Source: Thalassobium sp.
Lineage (GTDB): Bacteria; Pseudomonadota; Gammaproteobacteria; Pseudomonadales; Oceanobacteraceae
DNA length: 64,000 bases
NCBI GenBank assembly: GCA_002733205.1
Contig: NVUW01000008.1
Coordinates: 62,001-126,000, forward strand
Direction: 5' to 3'
Numbering within the stretch: the stretch's first letter is position 1; every line of letters starts with the position of its first letter. The translations under genes were made by a program, and so were the position numbers. Of this stretch, positions 26,486-35,613 are shown piece by piece. The notes beneath the pieces are model-generated. The model had not been told where the DNA came from and did not search any database. It saw only the letters and a list, made by a program, of their open reading frames with translations.

Positions 26486-28450
26486 TCAGAGGCTCTGGCG
26501 ACGCCGCTGCCAGGCCACCAGCCCCCACAACAACAGGGTAAACAACAGCGGCAGCACAAAGATATTCAGCACTTTCAGGCGCATACCCAGCGCTTCGATG
26601 TCTTTATCCAGTTCATGCTGAACATTGCGCAGTTCTTTGCGGATTTCCACTTTCTTCTGCTGAAACTGCTCCAGTGCGGCCTGCTGTTCCGCGGACAGCG
26701 TCAGCACACCGCTATCACCGTCGCGCTGCTCTTGCAGAGCGCTCAGCTGTTGCTCGGTATCTTCCAGCTCCTGCTGCAAACGCTGCTCGCTGGCCAGAAA
26801 TTGTTGTTCGGCATCGCGGCGTAAAGTATTCACGCGCTCAAACGGACGGCTGTATTGCCCGCGGGCACGCAGGCTGATCAGGTCGGCACTGCCGCCCAGA
26901 TGATCGGCCAGATTCACCAATAAGGCGCCGTTATCCGCCCAGGGCGAGGCAATACGTTGACCAAAGAAGTTCTGCACCTGTACCCACAAACGGTCAGACA
27001 GCACATCGGTATCCGCCACCAGGGTTACCGCCAGATGGTCGGTCGTGGCCAGATGACCATCCGCTTTCTTGCCATCAACGCCGTCCGGAAAAGCCGATGC
27101 CGCCTTGCCCTGCACACGCACGGCCAGATTAAACTCTTCGTTGGCGGGCACAAAATCCCGTTGCAGCGCCATTAAATCGCCACCCATACGCAGCCGGTTG
27201 GCATCGCTCAGCATCGAATCGTGGCTGCTGTACAGCCAGGGTTCTACGCTACTGGTCGCATCTTCCAGCGCAGTAAAATGACCAACACTGCTGAGGTTGA
27301 TGGCTTCCAGCTGCGCGGTAACCACATCATCGGCATTCAGGCTTTCCGGATGCAGTGCAAGCAAACCAAAGTGGCGCAGAGGCGGACGACCCGGCCCCTG
27401 ATTAACCACCAGCGCATTGGTCGCATCCAGTACAACCTGGTCCGGATTCCAGCCTACCCCCCAGCTCTTCAGCAAGGTATTCAGGCTGCTGGCCGAGCCG
27501 CTGTCGCCCATCCCCATCAGGCCACCATTCGGTGCCGTTTCAGCCACCGGATCCAGAAACGCCAGTACGCGACCGCCTTTTAACGCAAACTGGTCAATAG
27601 CGTACAGTGCGGTATCGGTTAACTCCGGTGGCTGCACCAGTAGCAGCAGATCGATATCGTCGTCGATATGATCCAGTCCGGCCGTCAGTGAGCGTATTTC
27701 GTAGGGGCCATCAAGCTGATCAATCGCCATCCAGGCCGGCGCCGGACGGCCGGTTTGTGGATTAAAGCCTCCGCGCACATCCAGACCACTGAGTAAACCG
27801 ATCACCACCGGTTGGGTTTGCTGCACCTGATAAATCAGCTGAGTAATTTCATACTCAAGAAAAGCTTCGCGGTCGGGCTGTAAAAAGGGCAGCTTAGCAA
27901 CATGCTCTTGTGTGGCGACCGCCTGCTCAGCGGCTGCTTTATCCGGCGCAATATCATTGTGCTCAGCTGCGCTGCTATCGTCGCTGTGTACATCATTCTC
28001 GTCTTGCGGCTCAGCAGCAGGCTCCGCCAGCGGTAATTGAGTTTTGGCTACCAGGCCAAAATACAAATTATCGCCACTGACCGATACCGGCACGGCCTGC
28101 AGCCCATAGGCTGTGGCCTGATCTTCTTCTTCCGAGAACGGCGCCGGATCAACCACCTTCAGGCTGAGTTTACCGCCAGACAGCATCACATATTCGTCCA
28201 GTAATTCCCGCACACGCTGCTCATAAGCGCGCACCTTTACCAGATCGGCACTGGCCTTTTGCGAGAAATACAGCTCCAGTTCAACCGGCTGGTTTAGCTG
28301 TGCCAGAATATTCCGCGTTCCTTCTGACAGCGTGTAGAGTTTCTGTTCGGTTAAATCGAGACGTGCGCCACTGCCCAGCTGGTTCAGTAAAAACGCGCCG
28401 CCAATAAACCCCAGCAACAGTGCCAGAAGCGAAAACAGTTTGAATTTCAT
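26486..28450 (-). CDS. GldG-like ABC-transporter auxiliary protein
   Basis: 654 residues. One N-terminal helix (about 6-24) is followed by the GldG/ABC-transporter-associated start LDLTEQKLYTLSEGTRNIL and a large extracytoplasmic part with thioredoxin-like and amidotransferase-like folds (VVIGLLSGLDVRGG, IDLLLLVQPPELTD, GGRVLAFLDPVAE). A long coiled coil lies at about 535-620, then a C-terminal helix (about 629-647) and a basic end QRRRQSL. In Bacteroidetes GldG serves gliding; in gammaproteobacteria the substrate of this system is unknown. An acidic low-complexity insert lies near 146-175 (ENDVHSDDSSAAEHND). It is the last gene of a three-gene operon. Confidence 0.87.
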   Translation of the reverse strand: MKFKLFSLLALLLGFIGGAFLLNQLGSGARLDLTEQKLYTLSEGTRNILAQLNQPVELELYFSQKASADLVKVRAYEQRVRELLDEYVMLSGGKLSLKVVDPAPFSEEEDQATAYGLQAVPVSVSGDNLYFGLVAKTQLPLAEPAAEPQDENDVHSDDSSAAEHNDIAPDKAAAEQAVATQEHVAKLPFLQPDREAFLEYEITQLIYQVQQTQPVVIGLLSGLDVRGGFNPQTGRPAPAWMAIDQLDGPYEIRSLTAGLDHIDDDIDLLLLVQPPELTDTALYAIDQFALKGGRVLAFLDPVAETAPNGGLMGMGDSGSASSLNTLLKSWGVGWNPDQVVLDATNALVVNQGPGRPPLRHFGLLALHPESLNADDVVTAQLEAINLSSVGHFTALEDATSSVEPWLYSSHDSMLSDANRLRMGGDLMALQRDFVPANEEFNLAVRVQGKAASAFPDGVDGKKADGHLATTDHLAVTLVADTDVLSDRLWVQVQNFFGQRIASPWADNGALLVNLADHLGGSADLISLRARGQYSRPFERVNTLRRDAEQQFLASEQRLQQELEDTEQQLSALQEQRDGDSGVLTLSAEQQAALEQFQQKKVEIRKELRNVQHELDKDIEALGMRLKVLNIFVLPLLFTLLLWGLVAWQRRRQSL

Positions 28451-28468
28451 ATCGGTCTCCTGCCCTGT

Positions 28469-29203
28469 TTATACGGATTTTTTAACGGTTAAAACCTGAG
28501 TGGTAGCCACCAGCCACACCACGATCACCAGCACGAAATAGAGCAAATCGCGGATGTCGACAACGCCACGTGACAGCGCTTCAAAATGCGTCAGAAAACT
28601 CAGACTGGCAATTAAATCCAGCAGCCCTTCTCCGGCCCAGCCACGGAACACATCCAGCACCAGCGGAAAACCACTGAGCATCAACACAAAGCACACCACC
28701 ACGGTCAGAATAAAGGCGACAATCTGATTACGGCTGAGGGCCGACATACAGGAGCCCACCGCAATAAACGCACCGGCCATTAACCAACTGCCAAGATAAC
28801 TGGCCAGAATCACACCATTATCCGGTGTGCCAAGATAATTAACGGTAATCCACAGCGGTATGGTTAACAGCAACGCCAGGCCGGCAAAAAACCATGCAGC
28901 GAGAAATTTACCCAGTACGGCCTGCCACAGCGTAACAGGCAGCGTCATCAGTAATTCAATGGTGCCCAACTGGCGCTCCTGCGACCATAATCCCATTGCC
29001 ACAGCCGGCATAAAAAACAAATACAGCCAGGGATGGAAATTAAAAAAAGGCAATAAATCGGCCTGTCCGCGTTGATAAAAGTTACCCAGATAAAAGGTAA
29101 AAACGCCGGACATGACCAGAAAGATTAAAATAAAAACGTACGCAACCGGCGTAGAAAAATAGGCCGAGAATTCGCGCTTACAAATGGTAAATAATGTGTT
29201 CAT
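28469..29203 (-). CDS. ABC-2 type permease, GldF-like
   Basis: 244 residues with six predicted membrane helices: KREFSAYFSTPVAYVFILIF at the start, then LYLFFMPAVAMGLWSQERQLGTIELLMTLPV, which is the diagnostic GldF/ABC-2 motif. It forms the membrane channel with the ATPase encoded seven bases upstream and the GldG-like protein 18 bases downstream. Confidence 0.9.
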   Translation of the reverse strand: MNTLFTICKREFSAYFSTPVAYVFILIFLVMSGVFTFYLGNFYQRGQADLLPFFNFHPWLYLFFMPAVAMGLWSQERQLGTIELLMTLPVTLWQAVLGKFLAAWFFAGLALLLTIPLWITVNYLGTPDNGVILASYLGSWLMAGAFIAVGSCMSALSRNQIVAFILTVVVCFVLMLSGFPLVLDVFRGWAGEGLLDLIASLSFLTHFEALSRGVVDIRDLLYFVLVIVVWLVATTQVLTVKKSV

Positions 29204-29210
29204 GGCAGTA

Positions 29211-30128
29211 TCAGACTCCGGTCAGCTGACGGAAAACATCATCCAGGCGGCCACGCTCAATATGCAGCGTGTCCACTTCCCAACCCTGTTGTTCGATCAG
29301 GGCATTGACCGCGTGATACGGACGCGCGCCCGGCTGCGGGAATAACAGGTAACTTTGTCCTTGTTCCAGTTCGTCGACTTCACTGATTTCGGCCAGCGCA
29401 GCAAAAGCCGCCGCAGCATTGACCGGTTGCTGAAAACGCACCGAAATGGCCTGATGATAACGCGAACGGGCCTCCAGTTCGGCCGGGGTACCGTCGGCGA
29501 CTTTTTCACCTGCGGCAATAATCATCGCGCGCGAGCAAACCGCTGAAACTTCTTCGAGAATATGAGTGGAAATAATCACCATTTTATCTTCAGCCAGATT
29601 GGCGATCAGTTGGCGAACCTGCTGTTTCTGATTCGGGTCAAGGCCGTCGGTTGGCTCATCCAGAATCATAATGGCCGGATCGTGCAGCAGCGTCTGAGCC
29701 AACCCGACCCGACGCTTATACCCTTTGGATAAGGTATGCACCGGCTGCTTAAGTACCTGCTGCAGCCCTACCTGGTCGACCACCTTCAGCAGGCGCTGGC
29801 GCAATTGCGCACCGTGATAACCACGAATTTCGCCAATAAAGCGTAAGAAGGCGAGAACGGTCATGTCGCCGTAACTGGGAGCCCCCTCCGGCAAATAACC
29901 CATCTGGCGTTTAACCGCGACCGGATCCTGTGCGACATCATGCCCGCCAATACGCACGCTGCCGGAGGTCACAGGCAGAAAGCCCGTCAGCATTTTCATG
30001 GTGGTCGATTTACCGGCGCCATTCGGTCCGAGAAAACCCAGCACTTCGCCGGGCCGGACTTCAAAAGAGAGATCGTTTACCGCAGTAAAACTGCCGAAAC
30101 GCTTGGTCAGATGTTGAACTTCGATCAT
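29211..30128 (-). CDS. ABC transporter ATP-binding protein, GldA-like
   Basis: 305 residues. Walker A GPNGAGKSTTMKML (about 34-47), Q-loop MGYLPEGAPSY, signature TLSKGYKRRVGLAQTLLHDP, Walker B IMILDEPTDGLDPNQ and the switch His in STHILEE are all complete. The C-terminal 85 residues are the regulatory extension typical of ABC-2 exporters. It drives the three-gene exporter. First gene of the operon, divergent from plsB. Confidence 0.93.
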   Translation of the reverse strand: MIEVQHLTKRFGSFTAVNDLSFEVRPGEVLGFLGPNGAGKSTTMKMLTGFLPVTSGSVRIGGHDVAQDPVAVKRQMGYLPEGAPSYGDMTVLAFLRFIGEIRGYHGAQLRQRLLKVVDQVGLQQVLKQPVHTLSKGYKRRVGLAQTLLHDPAIMILDEPTDGLDPNQKQQVRQLIANLAEDKMVIISTHILEEVSAVCSRAMIIAAGEKVADGTPAELEARSRYHQAISVRFQQPVNAAAAFAALAEISEVDELEQGQSYLLFPQPGARPYHAVNALIEQQGWEVDTLHIERGRLDDVFRQLTGV

Positions 30129-30439
30129 TTTGACTCCCTATCTGCCGCATCCGGATGAGCTGACATCCGGCGCGTATCACAACAGTAAAAAGGTTAAAAC
30201 CAGACCACTAAGATAAAATTTAGTTTCCTGCCATCTGCCGACGACCCGATATCTGTCGGTAAAAGACCTGTATTTACTCTGGCGGCGGCATTACAAAACC
30301 CGCTCACTGCGCAAACGACAGGCGATTCCTGCTGTTGCGGAGTAATCAGACCGTTTAAACCGGCAAGCTTGCAAGGTAAACTCCGCAGGCATTTACAGCG
30401 CGGGGGCGTCACGACCCGCAGACACACCAGAGAGTAACT
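30129..30439. other. Gene-free divergent region ABC operon/plsB with inverted repeats
   Basis: No gene in 311 bases. A hairpin CCGGATG/CATCCGG (30151-30157 with 30164-30170) lies close to the ABC operon start. Nearer plsB, GCGGAGT (30337-30343) pairs with ACTCCGC (30380-30386), and between these arms are two palindromes, GTTTAAAC (30353-30360) and GCAAGCTTGC (30363-30372). GCGGG/CCCGC follows at about 30400-30420. The plsB leader therefore looks structured. I see no strong promoter consensus. Confidence 0.6.
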
Positions 30440-32893
30440 ATGAACATCATTAAAAAAATTCGCAGCACCCTGTTTCGCTGGCAACAAAAATGGCTGTATG
30501 GCGTTATCAAAACCCAAATCATCGGGCCGGACATTAAAGACTTCAACCTCGACCCTGACAAGCCAATCATCTATGCCATGCTTTACCCGTCCCATGCGGA
30601 ACAACTGGTAATTGATGCCGAAGTGAAAAAACTGGGCTGGGGCAGTCCACACCAGGACCGGATTGAACGCCGCCTGCCAGGCAAACCCTTTTTTAATATT
30701 TATCGCCGCGCTGGTACACCGTTCCGCAAACAGGGCACGCCGATTGTGGCCAAACAGCTGGTGCGTCAGGCCGAATGGCTGGCGGAACAGGATGAGCGCG
30801 ATATTCAGGTGGTTCCTGTGCGGGTATTCTGGGGCCGTGCGCCGGAAAAAGAAGGTTCATTCCTGCGCATCTGGCTGCAAAACAGCGGCACTCTTGGTGG
30901 CCGTCTATTTACCTTGATGGCTATTTTGCTCAATGGCCGTAATACCTTTGTTCATTTCAGCCGTCCGATGTCTCTGCGTGAATTGTACGAGCCCGGTAAA
31001 TCGCCGGAAATGTTGGCGCGTAAAGTAGCACGCGTACTGCGTGTGCATAACCGTCAGGTTTCCGCTTCCGTATTGGGGCCGGATTTATCACACCGCCGCA
31101 CACTGGTGCATCAGATTCCGCATAAACCGCAGGTACTGAAAGCTATTGAAGAAGAAGTGGCCACTCAGGGGATCAGTAAAGCCAAGGCGCAACAGAAAGC
31201 GCTGAAATACGCTGACGAAATTGCTTCGAACATTTCCTACACCAATGTGCGCTTTCTGGATGTATTACTGACCTGGGTATGGAATAAAATTTACGACGGT
31301 ATTTCGCTGCACAACATCGAAAACCTGAAAGACATCAGCAAAGATAACGAAATCATTTACGTCCCCTGCCACCGCAGTCATATTGATTACCTGCTGCTGT
31401 CTTATGTACTCTATCACCATGGCTTACAGCTGCCACAGATTGCCGCCGGCATTAACCTGAACATGCCGGTTGTCGGGCCGATTCTGCGTCGCGGTGGTGC
31501 CTTCTTTATGCGCCGCACCTTCCGCGACAATAAACTCTACGCCGCAGTATTTGATGAATACCTGCATTCGGTATTTTCCGGCGGTTACGCTACCGAGTAT
31601 TTTGTCGAAGGTGGACGCTCACGTACTGGCCGTACGCTGAACCCTAAGGCCGGCATGCTGGCGATGACCCTGCGCAGCTATCTGCGCGATTCACGTAAAC
31701 CCATCATCTTTGTACCGGTGTATACCGGCTATGAAAAAGTCTTCGAAGCCAACAGCTATCTGGGTGAGCTGCGTGGCCAACAGAAGAAAAAAGAAAGTCT
31801 GGTCGGCGTTGTCGGCACTCTGCGTTCGTTCAAGCGCTCTTTTGGTAAGGTAAACGTTACCTTTGGTGAGCCGATTTATTTCACCGAATTCCTTAACCAG
31901 CAACGTCCACAATGGCGCGCTGAAGATTACAGTGCCTGTGATTACCGTCCGGACTGGGCGCCGACAGTGGTCGATCAGCTGGCCAAAGAAGTGGTCACCG
32001 GTATTAACGGTGCTGCTTCGGTTAATCCGATCAACCTGATTGCGCTGGCTATTTTGTCGGCTCCGCGTCAGGCCATGGATGAGCAACAACTGATTGTGCA
32101 GATGGAGTCGTACCGCAATCTGCTGGCACAGAACCCCTACAGTAAGCTGACCGCGCTGCCCGACGGTAATGGCACCGAATGGCTGGCTTACGCAGAGAAA
32201 CTGGATGCTGTATCACGCTCCAAACACCCGCTGGGCGATTTAATTCAGACCAGCGACCGTCAGGCCGTAACCCTGACCTATTACCGCAACAACGTACTGC
32301 ATTTAATCGCCCTGCCGTCATTGCTCGCCTGTTTGTTTGTTAACAACCAGCGCTACAGTGGTGAACAGGTACAGGAGATGGTGGCCAGCTTCTACCCTTA
32401 CCTGCAGGCTGAATTATTCCTGCACTGGAACAGCAGTGAATTAAGCAGTGAAGTGCAGCGCTGGCTGGACACTCTGGTCGAGTGTGGCTATCTGCACCTG
32501 AACGATAAGGGCTATCACGCCACACCGGCCAGCAGTAATGAATTTGCTCTGCTGGAAGGCCTGGCCGCTAACGTGATGCAAACACTGGAGCGTTATTTCC
32601 TCACCCTGAGTGTACTCAGCCGCAAAGGCTCGGGCGAACTCAGCGCTAAAGAACTGGAAGAACAATGCACGTTACTGGCTCAGCGCATCAGCTTGCTATA
32701 CGGCATTAATGCGCCGGAGTTTTTCGATAAATCACTGTTCCGCACACTGATTCAGCAACTGGTCAGTGAACAATTACTGGCTAAGAACAGCGATGACAAG
32801 CTGACCTTCAGCAATGAACTGGACACCCTGACCAGTGCTCTGGAAGAAGTATTGGACGGTGCTCTGCGCCAGAGTATTCTGCGCAGCGTTTAA
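30440..32893 (+). CDS. plsB: Glycerol-3-phosphate acyltransferase PlsB
   Basis: 817 residues, full length. It acylates sn-glycerol-3-phosphate at position 1, the first step of phospholipid synthesis, at the inner membrane. The acyltransferase motifs are complete: I HRSHIDYLLLSY (H-x4-D), II GAFFMRRTF, III YFVEGGRSRTGR and IV IFVPVYTGYEKVFE. An N-terminal domain of about 290 residues and a long C-terminal domain are as in E. coli. AGAGAG precedes the ATG. Monocistronic with its own terminator. Confidence 0.97.
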   Translation: MNIIKKIRSTLFRWQQKWLYGVIKTQIIGPDIKDFNLDPDKPIIYAMLYPSHAEQLVIDAEVKKLGWGSPHQDRIERRLPGKPFFNIYRRAGTPFRKQGTPIVAKQLVRQAEWLAEQDERDIQVVPVRVFWGRAPEKEGSFLRIWLQNSGTLGGRLFTLMAILLNGRNTFVHFSRPMSLRELYEPGKSPEMLARKVARVLRVHNRQVSASVLGPDLSHRRTLVHQIPHKPQVLKAIEEEVATQGISKAKAQQKALKYADEIASNISYTNVRFLDVLLTWVWNKIYDGISLHNIENLKDISKDNEIIYVPCHRSHIDYLLLSYVLYHHGLQLPQIAAGINLNMPVVGPILRRGGAFFMRRTFRDNKLYAAVFDEYLHSVFSGGYATEYFVEGGRSRTGRTLNPKAGMLAMTLRSYLRDSRKPIIFVPVYTGYEKVFEANSYLGELRGQQKKKESLVGVVGTLRSFKRSFGKVNVTFGEPIYFTEFLNQQRPQWRAEDYSACDYRPDWAPTVVDQLAKEVVTGINGAASVNPINLIALAILSAPRQAMDEQQLIVQMESYRNLLAQNPYSKLTALPDGNGTEWLAYAEKLDAVSRSKHPLGDLIQTSDRQAVTLTYYRNNVLHLIALPSLLACLFVNNQRYSGEQVQEMVASFYPYLQAELFLHWNSSELSSEVQRWLDTLVECGYLHLNDKGYHATPASSNEFALLEGLAANVMQTLERYFLTLSVLSRKGSGELSAKELEEQCTLLAQRISLLYGINAPEFFDKSLFRTLIQQLVSEQLLAKNSDDKLTFSNELDTLTSALEEVLDGALRQSILRSV

Positions 32894-32906
32894 GCCTGCT
32901 AAGAGC

Positions 32907-32938
32907 ATAAAAAAACCGGCCGTGGCCGGTTTTTTTAT
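32907..32938. terminator. Bidirectional terminator plsB/rsmJ
   Basis: ATAAAAAAACCGGC (32907-32920) pairs with GCCGGTTTTTTTAT (32925-32938) around CGTG, between the convergent genes plsB and rsmJ. Confidence 0.92.
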
Positions 32939-32943
32939 GTCTG

Positions 32944-33741
32944 TTATTCAGCCGCCGGGGGTTCCCAGGGCGCGACTTTGGCTTTTACATAGACATCAAA
33001 GCGGTTGGCTTTACCGGTTAAGGAGAAAGTGGCTTTTTTACCGGCCAGCGGCTCAGCCTTACGCGCCCGCTTCACCACCACCCGGCAACGGGCACAGGCA
33101 AGGGCACGTTCCAGCAGATCATCGGCGTCGGTATCCTGCCCGACAATATCGCGAAAGGCCTGCATGTCTTTTTTAACCTGGGCGGTCGCTTTCGGATCAT
33201 GATCAAACATCGGATCCAGATACACGACATCCGGCTGTAACTGCGGGTCGGATTCCGCGACCAATAAATCGTGACTGCTGCCAAAGCACAAGCGGATACG
33301 GGCAATAATCTCCGCGATATCCGGATCATTAGCACCACGGGCCAGACCGTCGGCAAGTAACGCGGCCACCACCGGCTGGCGCTCATGCGCACGAACATGG
33401 CAGCCCAGCGTCGCCAGCACAAAACTGTCGCGCCCAAGGCCTGCCGTTGCATCCAGTACCGACGGTTTATATTGCCCGCTTACGCCAACGGCCTTGGCAA
33501 TATCCTGCCCCAGACCACCACCAAATTTACGCCGGTGCGCCGCCTTACCGGCAGAGAAATCAACCCGCACAGCGGTGCGTGGATTATTCCCCTGGCGTAA
33601 GCTCAGACCATCATAATCAAAGCACAGGTGAAAACCGTCCTGCTGCAGCAAGGCTTTTGTGCCGGGTATTAACCCATATTGTTCGCACAAGGCACGCGCT
33701 TCGCTGTCAGACTCGCGCACCAGATTGATTAATTCAGCCAC
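32944..33741 (-). CDS. rsmJ: 16S rRNA m2G1516 methyltransferase RsmJ
   Basis: 265 residues. The SAM-binding core is VLDATAGLGRDSFVLATLG, with the N6/N2-methyltransferase-like motif DVVYLDPMFDHDPK; GGGLGQDIAKAVG and VVVKRARKAEPLAGK complete the RsmJ (YhiQ) pattern. It methylates G1516 of 16S rRNA. The start is GTG 33741 (GGATAAG upstream). The gene follows uppP with 14 bases' spacing on the other side and shares a terminator with plsB. Confidence 0.93.
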   Translation of the reverse strand: MAELINLVRESDSEARALCEQYGLIPGTKALLQQDGFHLCFDYDGLSLRQGNNPRTAVRVDFSAGKAAHRRKFGGGLGQDIAKAVGVSGQYKPSVLDATAGLGRDSFVLATLGCHVRAHERQPVVAALLADGLARGANDPDIAEIIARIRLCFGSSHDLLVAESDPQLQPDVVYLDPMFDHDPKATAQVKKDMQAFRDIVGQDTDADDLLERALACARCRVVVKRARKAEPLAGKKATFSLTGKANRFDVYVKAKVAPWEPPAAE

Positions 33742-33755
33742 GACTTATCCATGCA

Positions 33756-34553
33756 TCAGACAAAGAACAGCAGTAATACGCCGCCCAAAGCCAGGCGGTA
33801 CAGAACGAAAGGCAGCATGCCAATGCGATTAATAAAGGCCAGGAAGTAATAGATGCACACCCAGGCGCTGATGGCAGACAGTGCCGCTCCCAATGCCAGC
33901 GAAGTCCAATCTACCGGCAATAAAGACTGACTGAGTTCAATGGTCTTTAAACCACCGGCAGCCAGAATTAGCGGAATAGACAGCAAGAAAGAAAAGCGCG
34001 CAGCATCAACACGATGCAGGCCCAGTAACAGTGCTGCCGTCATGGTGATACCTGAACGTGAAGTACCGGGAATTAATGCCAGCGCCTGCGCCAGGCCAAT
34101 CACCAATGCCATCATCAGCGTCATTCTGGCCAGACTAATGCCGTTACCGCGCCGCTGATCCGCGACGCCTAATAAAATACCAAAGCCGATGGTTGCCCAG
34201 GCAATGACTTCAACGGAGCGCAGATTGGCTTCAATCCAGTCGCCCAATAATACCCCGGCCAGGCCGGCAGGAATGGTTGCCAGACCCACGTACCAGGCAA
34301 GCTTTGCATCCGCACTGGGTTTGCTGCTCCAGCCACTTTTAAACCAGGCGCTGATAAGACGCTGCATATCGTGACGGAAATAGAACATAACGGCCGCCAG
34401 AGTGCCAACATGAACAGCCACATCAAATGCTAACCCCTGATCCTGCCAACCGAAAATCTGTGATGGCAGAATAAGATGAGCGGAACTGGAAATGGGCAAA
34501 AATTCAGTCAGCCCCTGAAGTACGGCCAATACAATGATTTCAATCAGATCCAC
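33756..34553 (-). CDS. uppP: Undecaprenyl-diphosphate phosphatase UppP (BacA)
   Basis: 265 residues, about eight membrane helices. Recycles the lipid carrier for peptidoglycan; its overexpression is known to give bacitracin resistance. Both family motifs are present: LQGLTEFLPISSSAHLIL (17-34 or so) with the catalytic Glu/Ser/His, and LIPGTSRSGITMTAALLLGL. It starts at GTG 34553, with AAGGAAG six bases upstream. Probably cotranscribed with rsmJ, which starts 14 bases after its stop. Confidence 0.96.
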   Translation of the reverse strand: MDLIEIIVLAVLQGLTEFLPISSSAHLILPSQIFGWQDQGLAFDVAVHVGTLAAVMFYFRHDMQRLISAWFKSGWSSKPSADAKLAWYVGLATIPAGLAGVLLGDWIEANLRSVEVIAWATIGFGILLGVADQRRGNGISLARMTLMMALVIGLAQALALIPGTSRSGITMTAALLLGLHRVDAARFSFLLSIPLILAAGGLKTIELSQSLLPVDWTSLALGAALSAISAWVCIYYFLAFINRIGMLPFVLYRLALGGVLLLFFV

Positions 34554-34706
34554 AAAATTCTTCCTTAAAAAATGCCCGGGCCAGTTAACACGAATTAAAC
34601 AGGCTTGTTTTGGCTAAAAAGTTGCTCAGACAGTCGCTGAGTGTGGGACGTGCAGCCCATTTCGGTATACCAGCCCTTCAGGAGCACACCGAATTGACCG
34701 CATGTG

Positions 34707-35399
34707 CTAATCGCGGCGCAACAAGCTCGGCTGCTCATCCAGTTTTTTCCAGGCAACAGAATCACGTAAATAAACCGGCTGGTGATGCTCGGCACTGCCA
34801 AATTCACCACGCTGCCAGGCCGCCTGTGCCAGCAACAACATAATATCCGCCTGTGGTTGAACGGTCGCCCAATCCTGCGCACAGGCACTGAATGCCGGTA
34901 ATGTCAGGCCGTCACCGGCGGCGATGCCGTCAAAATTTGCCAGAGCCTGCAAGCATTGCTCCGGACTGCCGACGTGTTCGGTGCCAACAAGATGACAAAG
35001 TTCACCATCACGCTGGAAATGACCCCAGAACACCTCGCCCATATGCGCATCCATAATGGCCATCACATTATCGGCCTGTGTATTCTGCAATGCTTTCAGC
35101 GCCACACTCTGCAAAGACGAAATACCACAGACAGGCAGATCCAGCGCAAACGCGATTCCCTGTAATACCGATGCGGCAATACGAATACCGGTAAACGAAC
35201 CGGGTCCACGTCCATAAGCGATGCCCTGTAACTGGGCTTTTTTAATACCGGCCGCAGACAATACTTCATCCACCATCGGCAATAAACGCTGAGCATGACG
35301 CCGCGGCTGATCTTCACACTGCGACCATGAGACATCCCCCTGGCTCAGTGCAACCGAACAAAGGGATGACGATGCATCAACAATCAGTAAACAAGACAT
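34707..35399 (-). CDS. tsaB: tRNA threonylcarbamoyladenosine (t6A) protein TsaB
   Basis: 230 residues from ATG 35399 (MSCLLIVDASSSLCSVAL); 21 further open codons upstream are not family-like. The ASKHA-fold start DASSSLCSVALSQGD, the central GRGPGSFTGIRIAASVLQGIAFA and CGISSLQSVALKAL are diagnostic. TsaB is an inactive TsaD paralogue that scaffolds the t6A37 complex. The gene order ppc-adk-...-tsaB resembles pseudomonads. Confidence 0.95.
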   Translation of the reverse strand: MSCLLIVDASSSLCSVALSQGDVSWSQCEDQPRRHAQRLLPMVDEVLSAAGIKKAQLQGIAYGRGPGSFTGIRIAASVLQGIAFALDLPVCGISSLQSVALKALQNTQADNVMAIMDAHMGEVFWGHFQRDGELCHLVGTEHVGSPEQCLQALANFDGIAAGDGLTLPAFSACAQDWATVQPQADIMLLLAQAAWQRGEFGSAEHHQPVYLRDSVAWKKLDEQPSLLRRD

Positions 35400-35578
35400 A
35401 GGAAGTTCCGCTGCAAACAAGCGCGGCAGTATACCACAGGGCATGGTAGTGCCATCCAGCAACCAGCGACGCTGATAGTTAAGACGGGGAAAAGAACAGC
35501 AAAGCAGAGTATCTGTTTTATTGCGGCCAGATCATTACGCAACAGAACGTTAGCGCAGAACAAAAGTGACCGGCGAAA

Positions 35579-35603
35579 AAAAACCCGGCAGAGCCGGGTT
35601 TTT
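35579..35603 (-). terminator. Terminator of the AlgP-like gene
   Basis: AAAAACCCGGC (35579-35589) pairs with GCCGGGTTTTT (35593-35603), loop AGA; it lies 11 bases past the stop of the AlgP-like gene and has an A-run on the left for the leftward transcript. Confidence 0.88.
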
Positions 35604-35613
35604 AAAACAGCAA

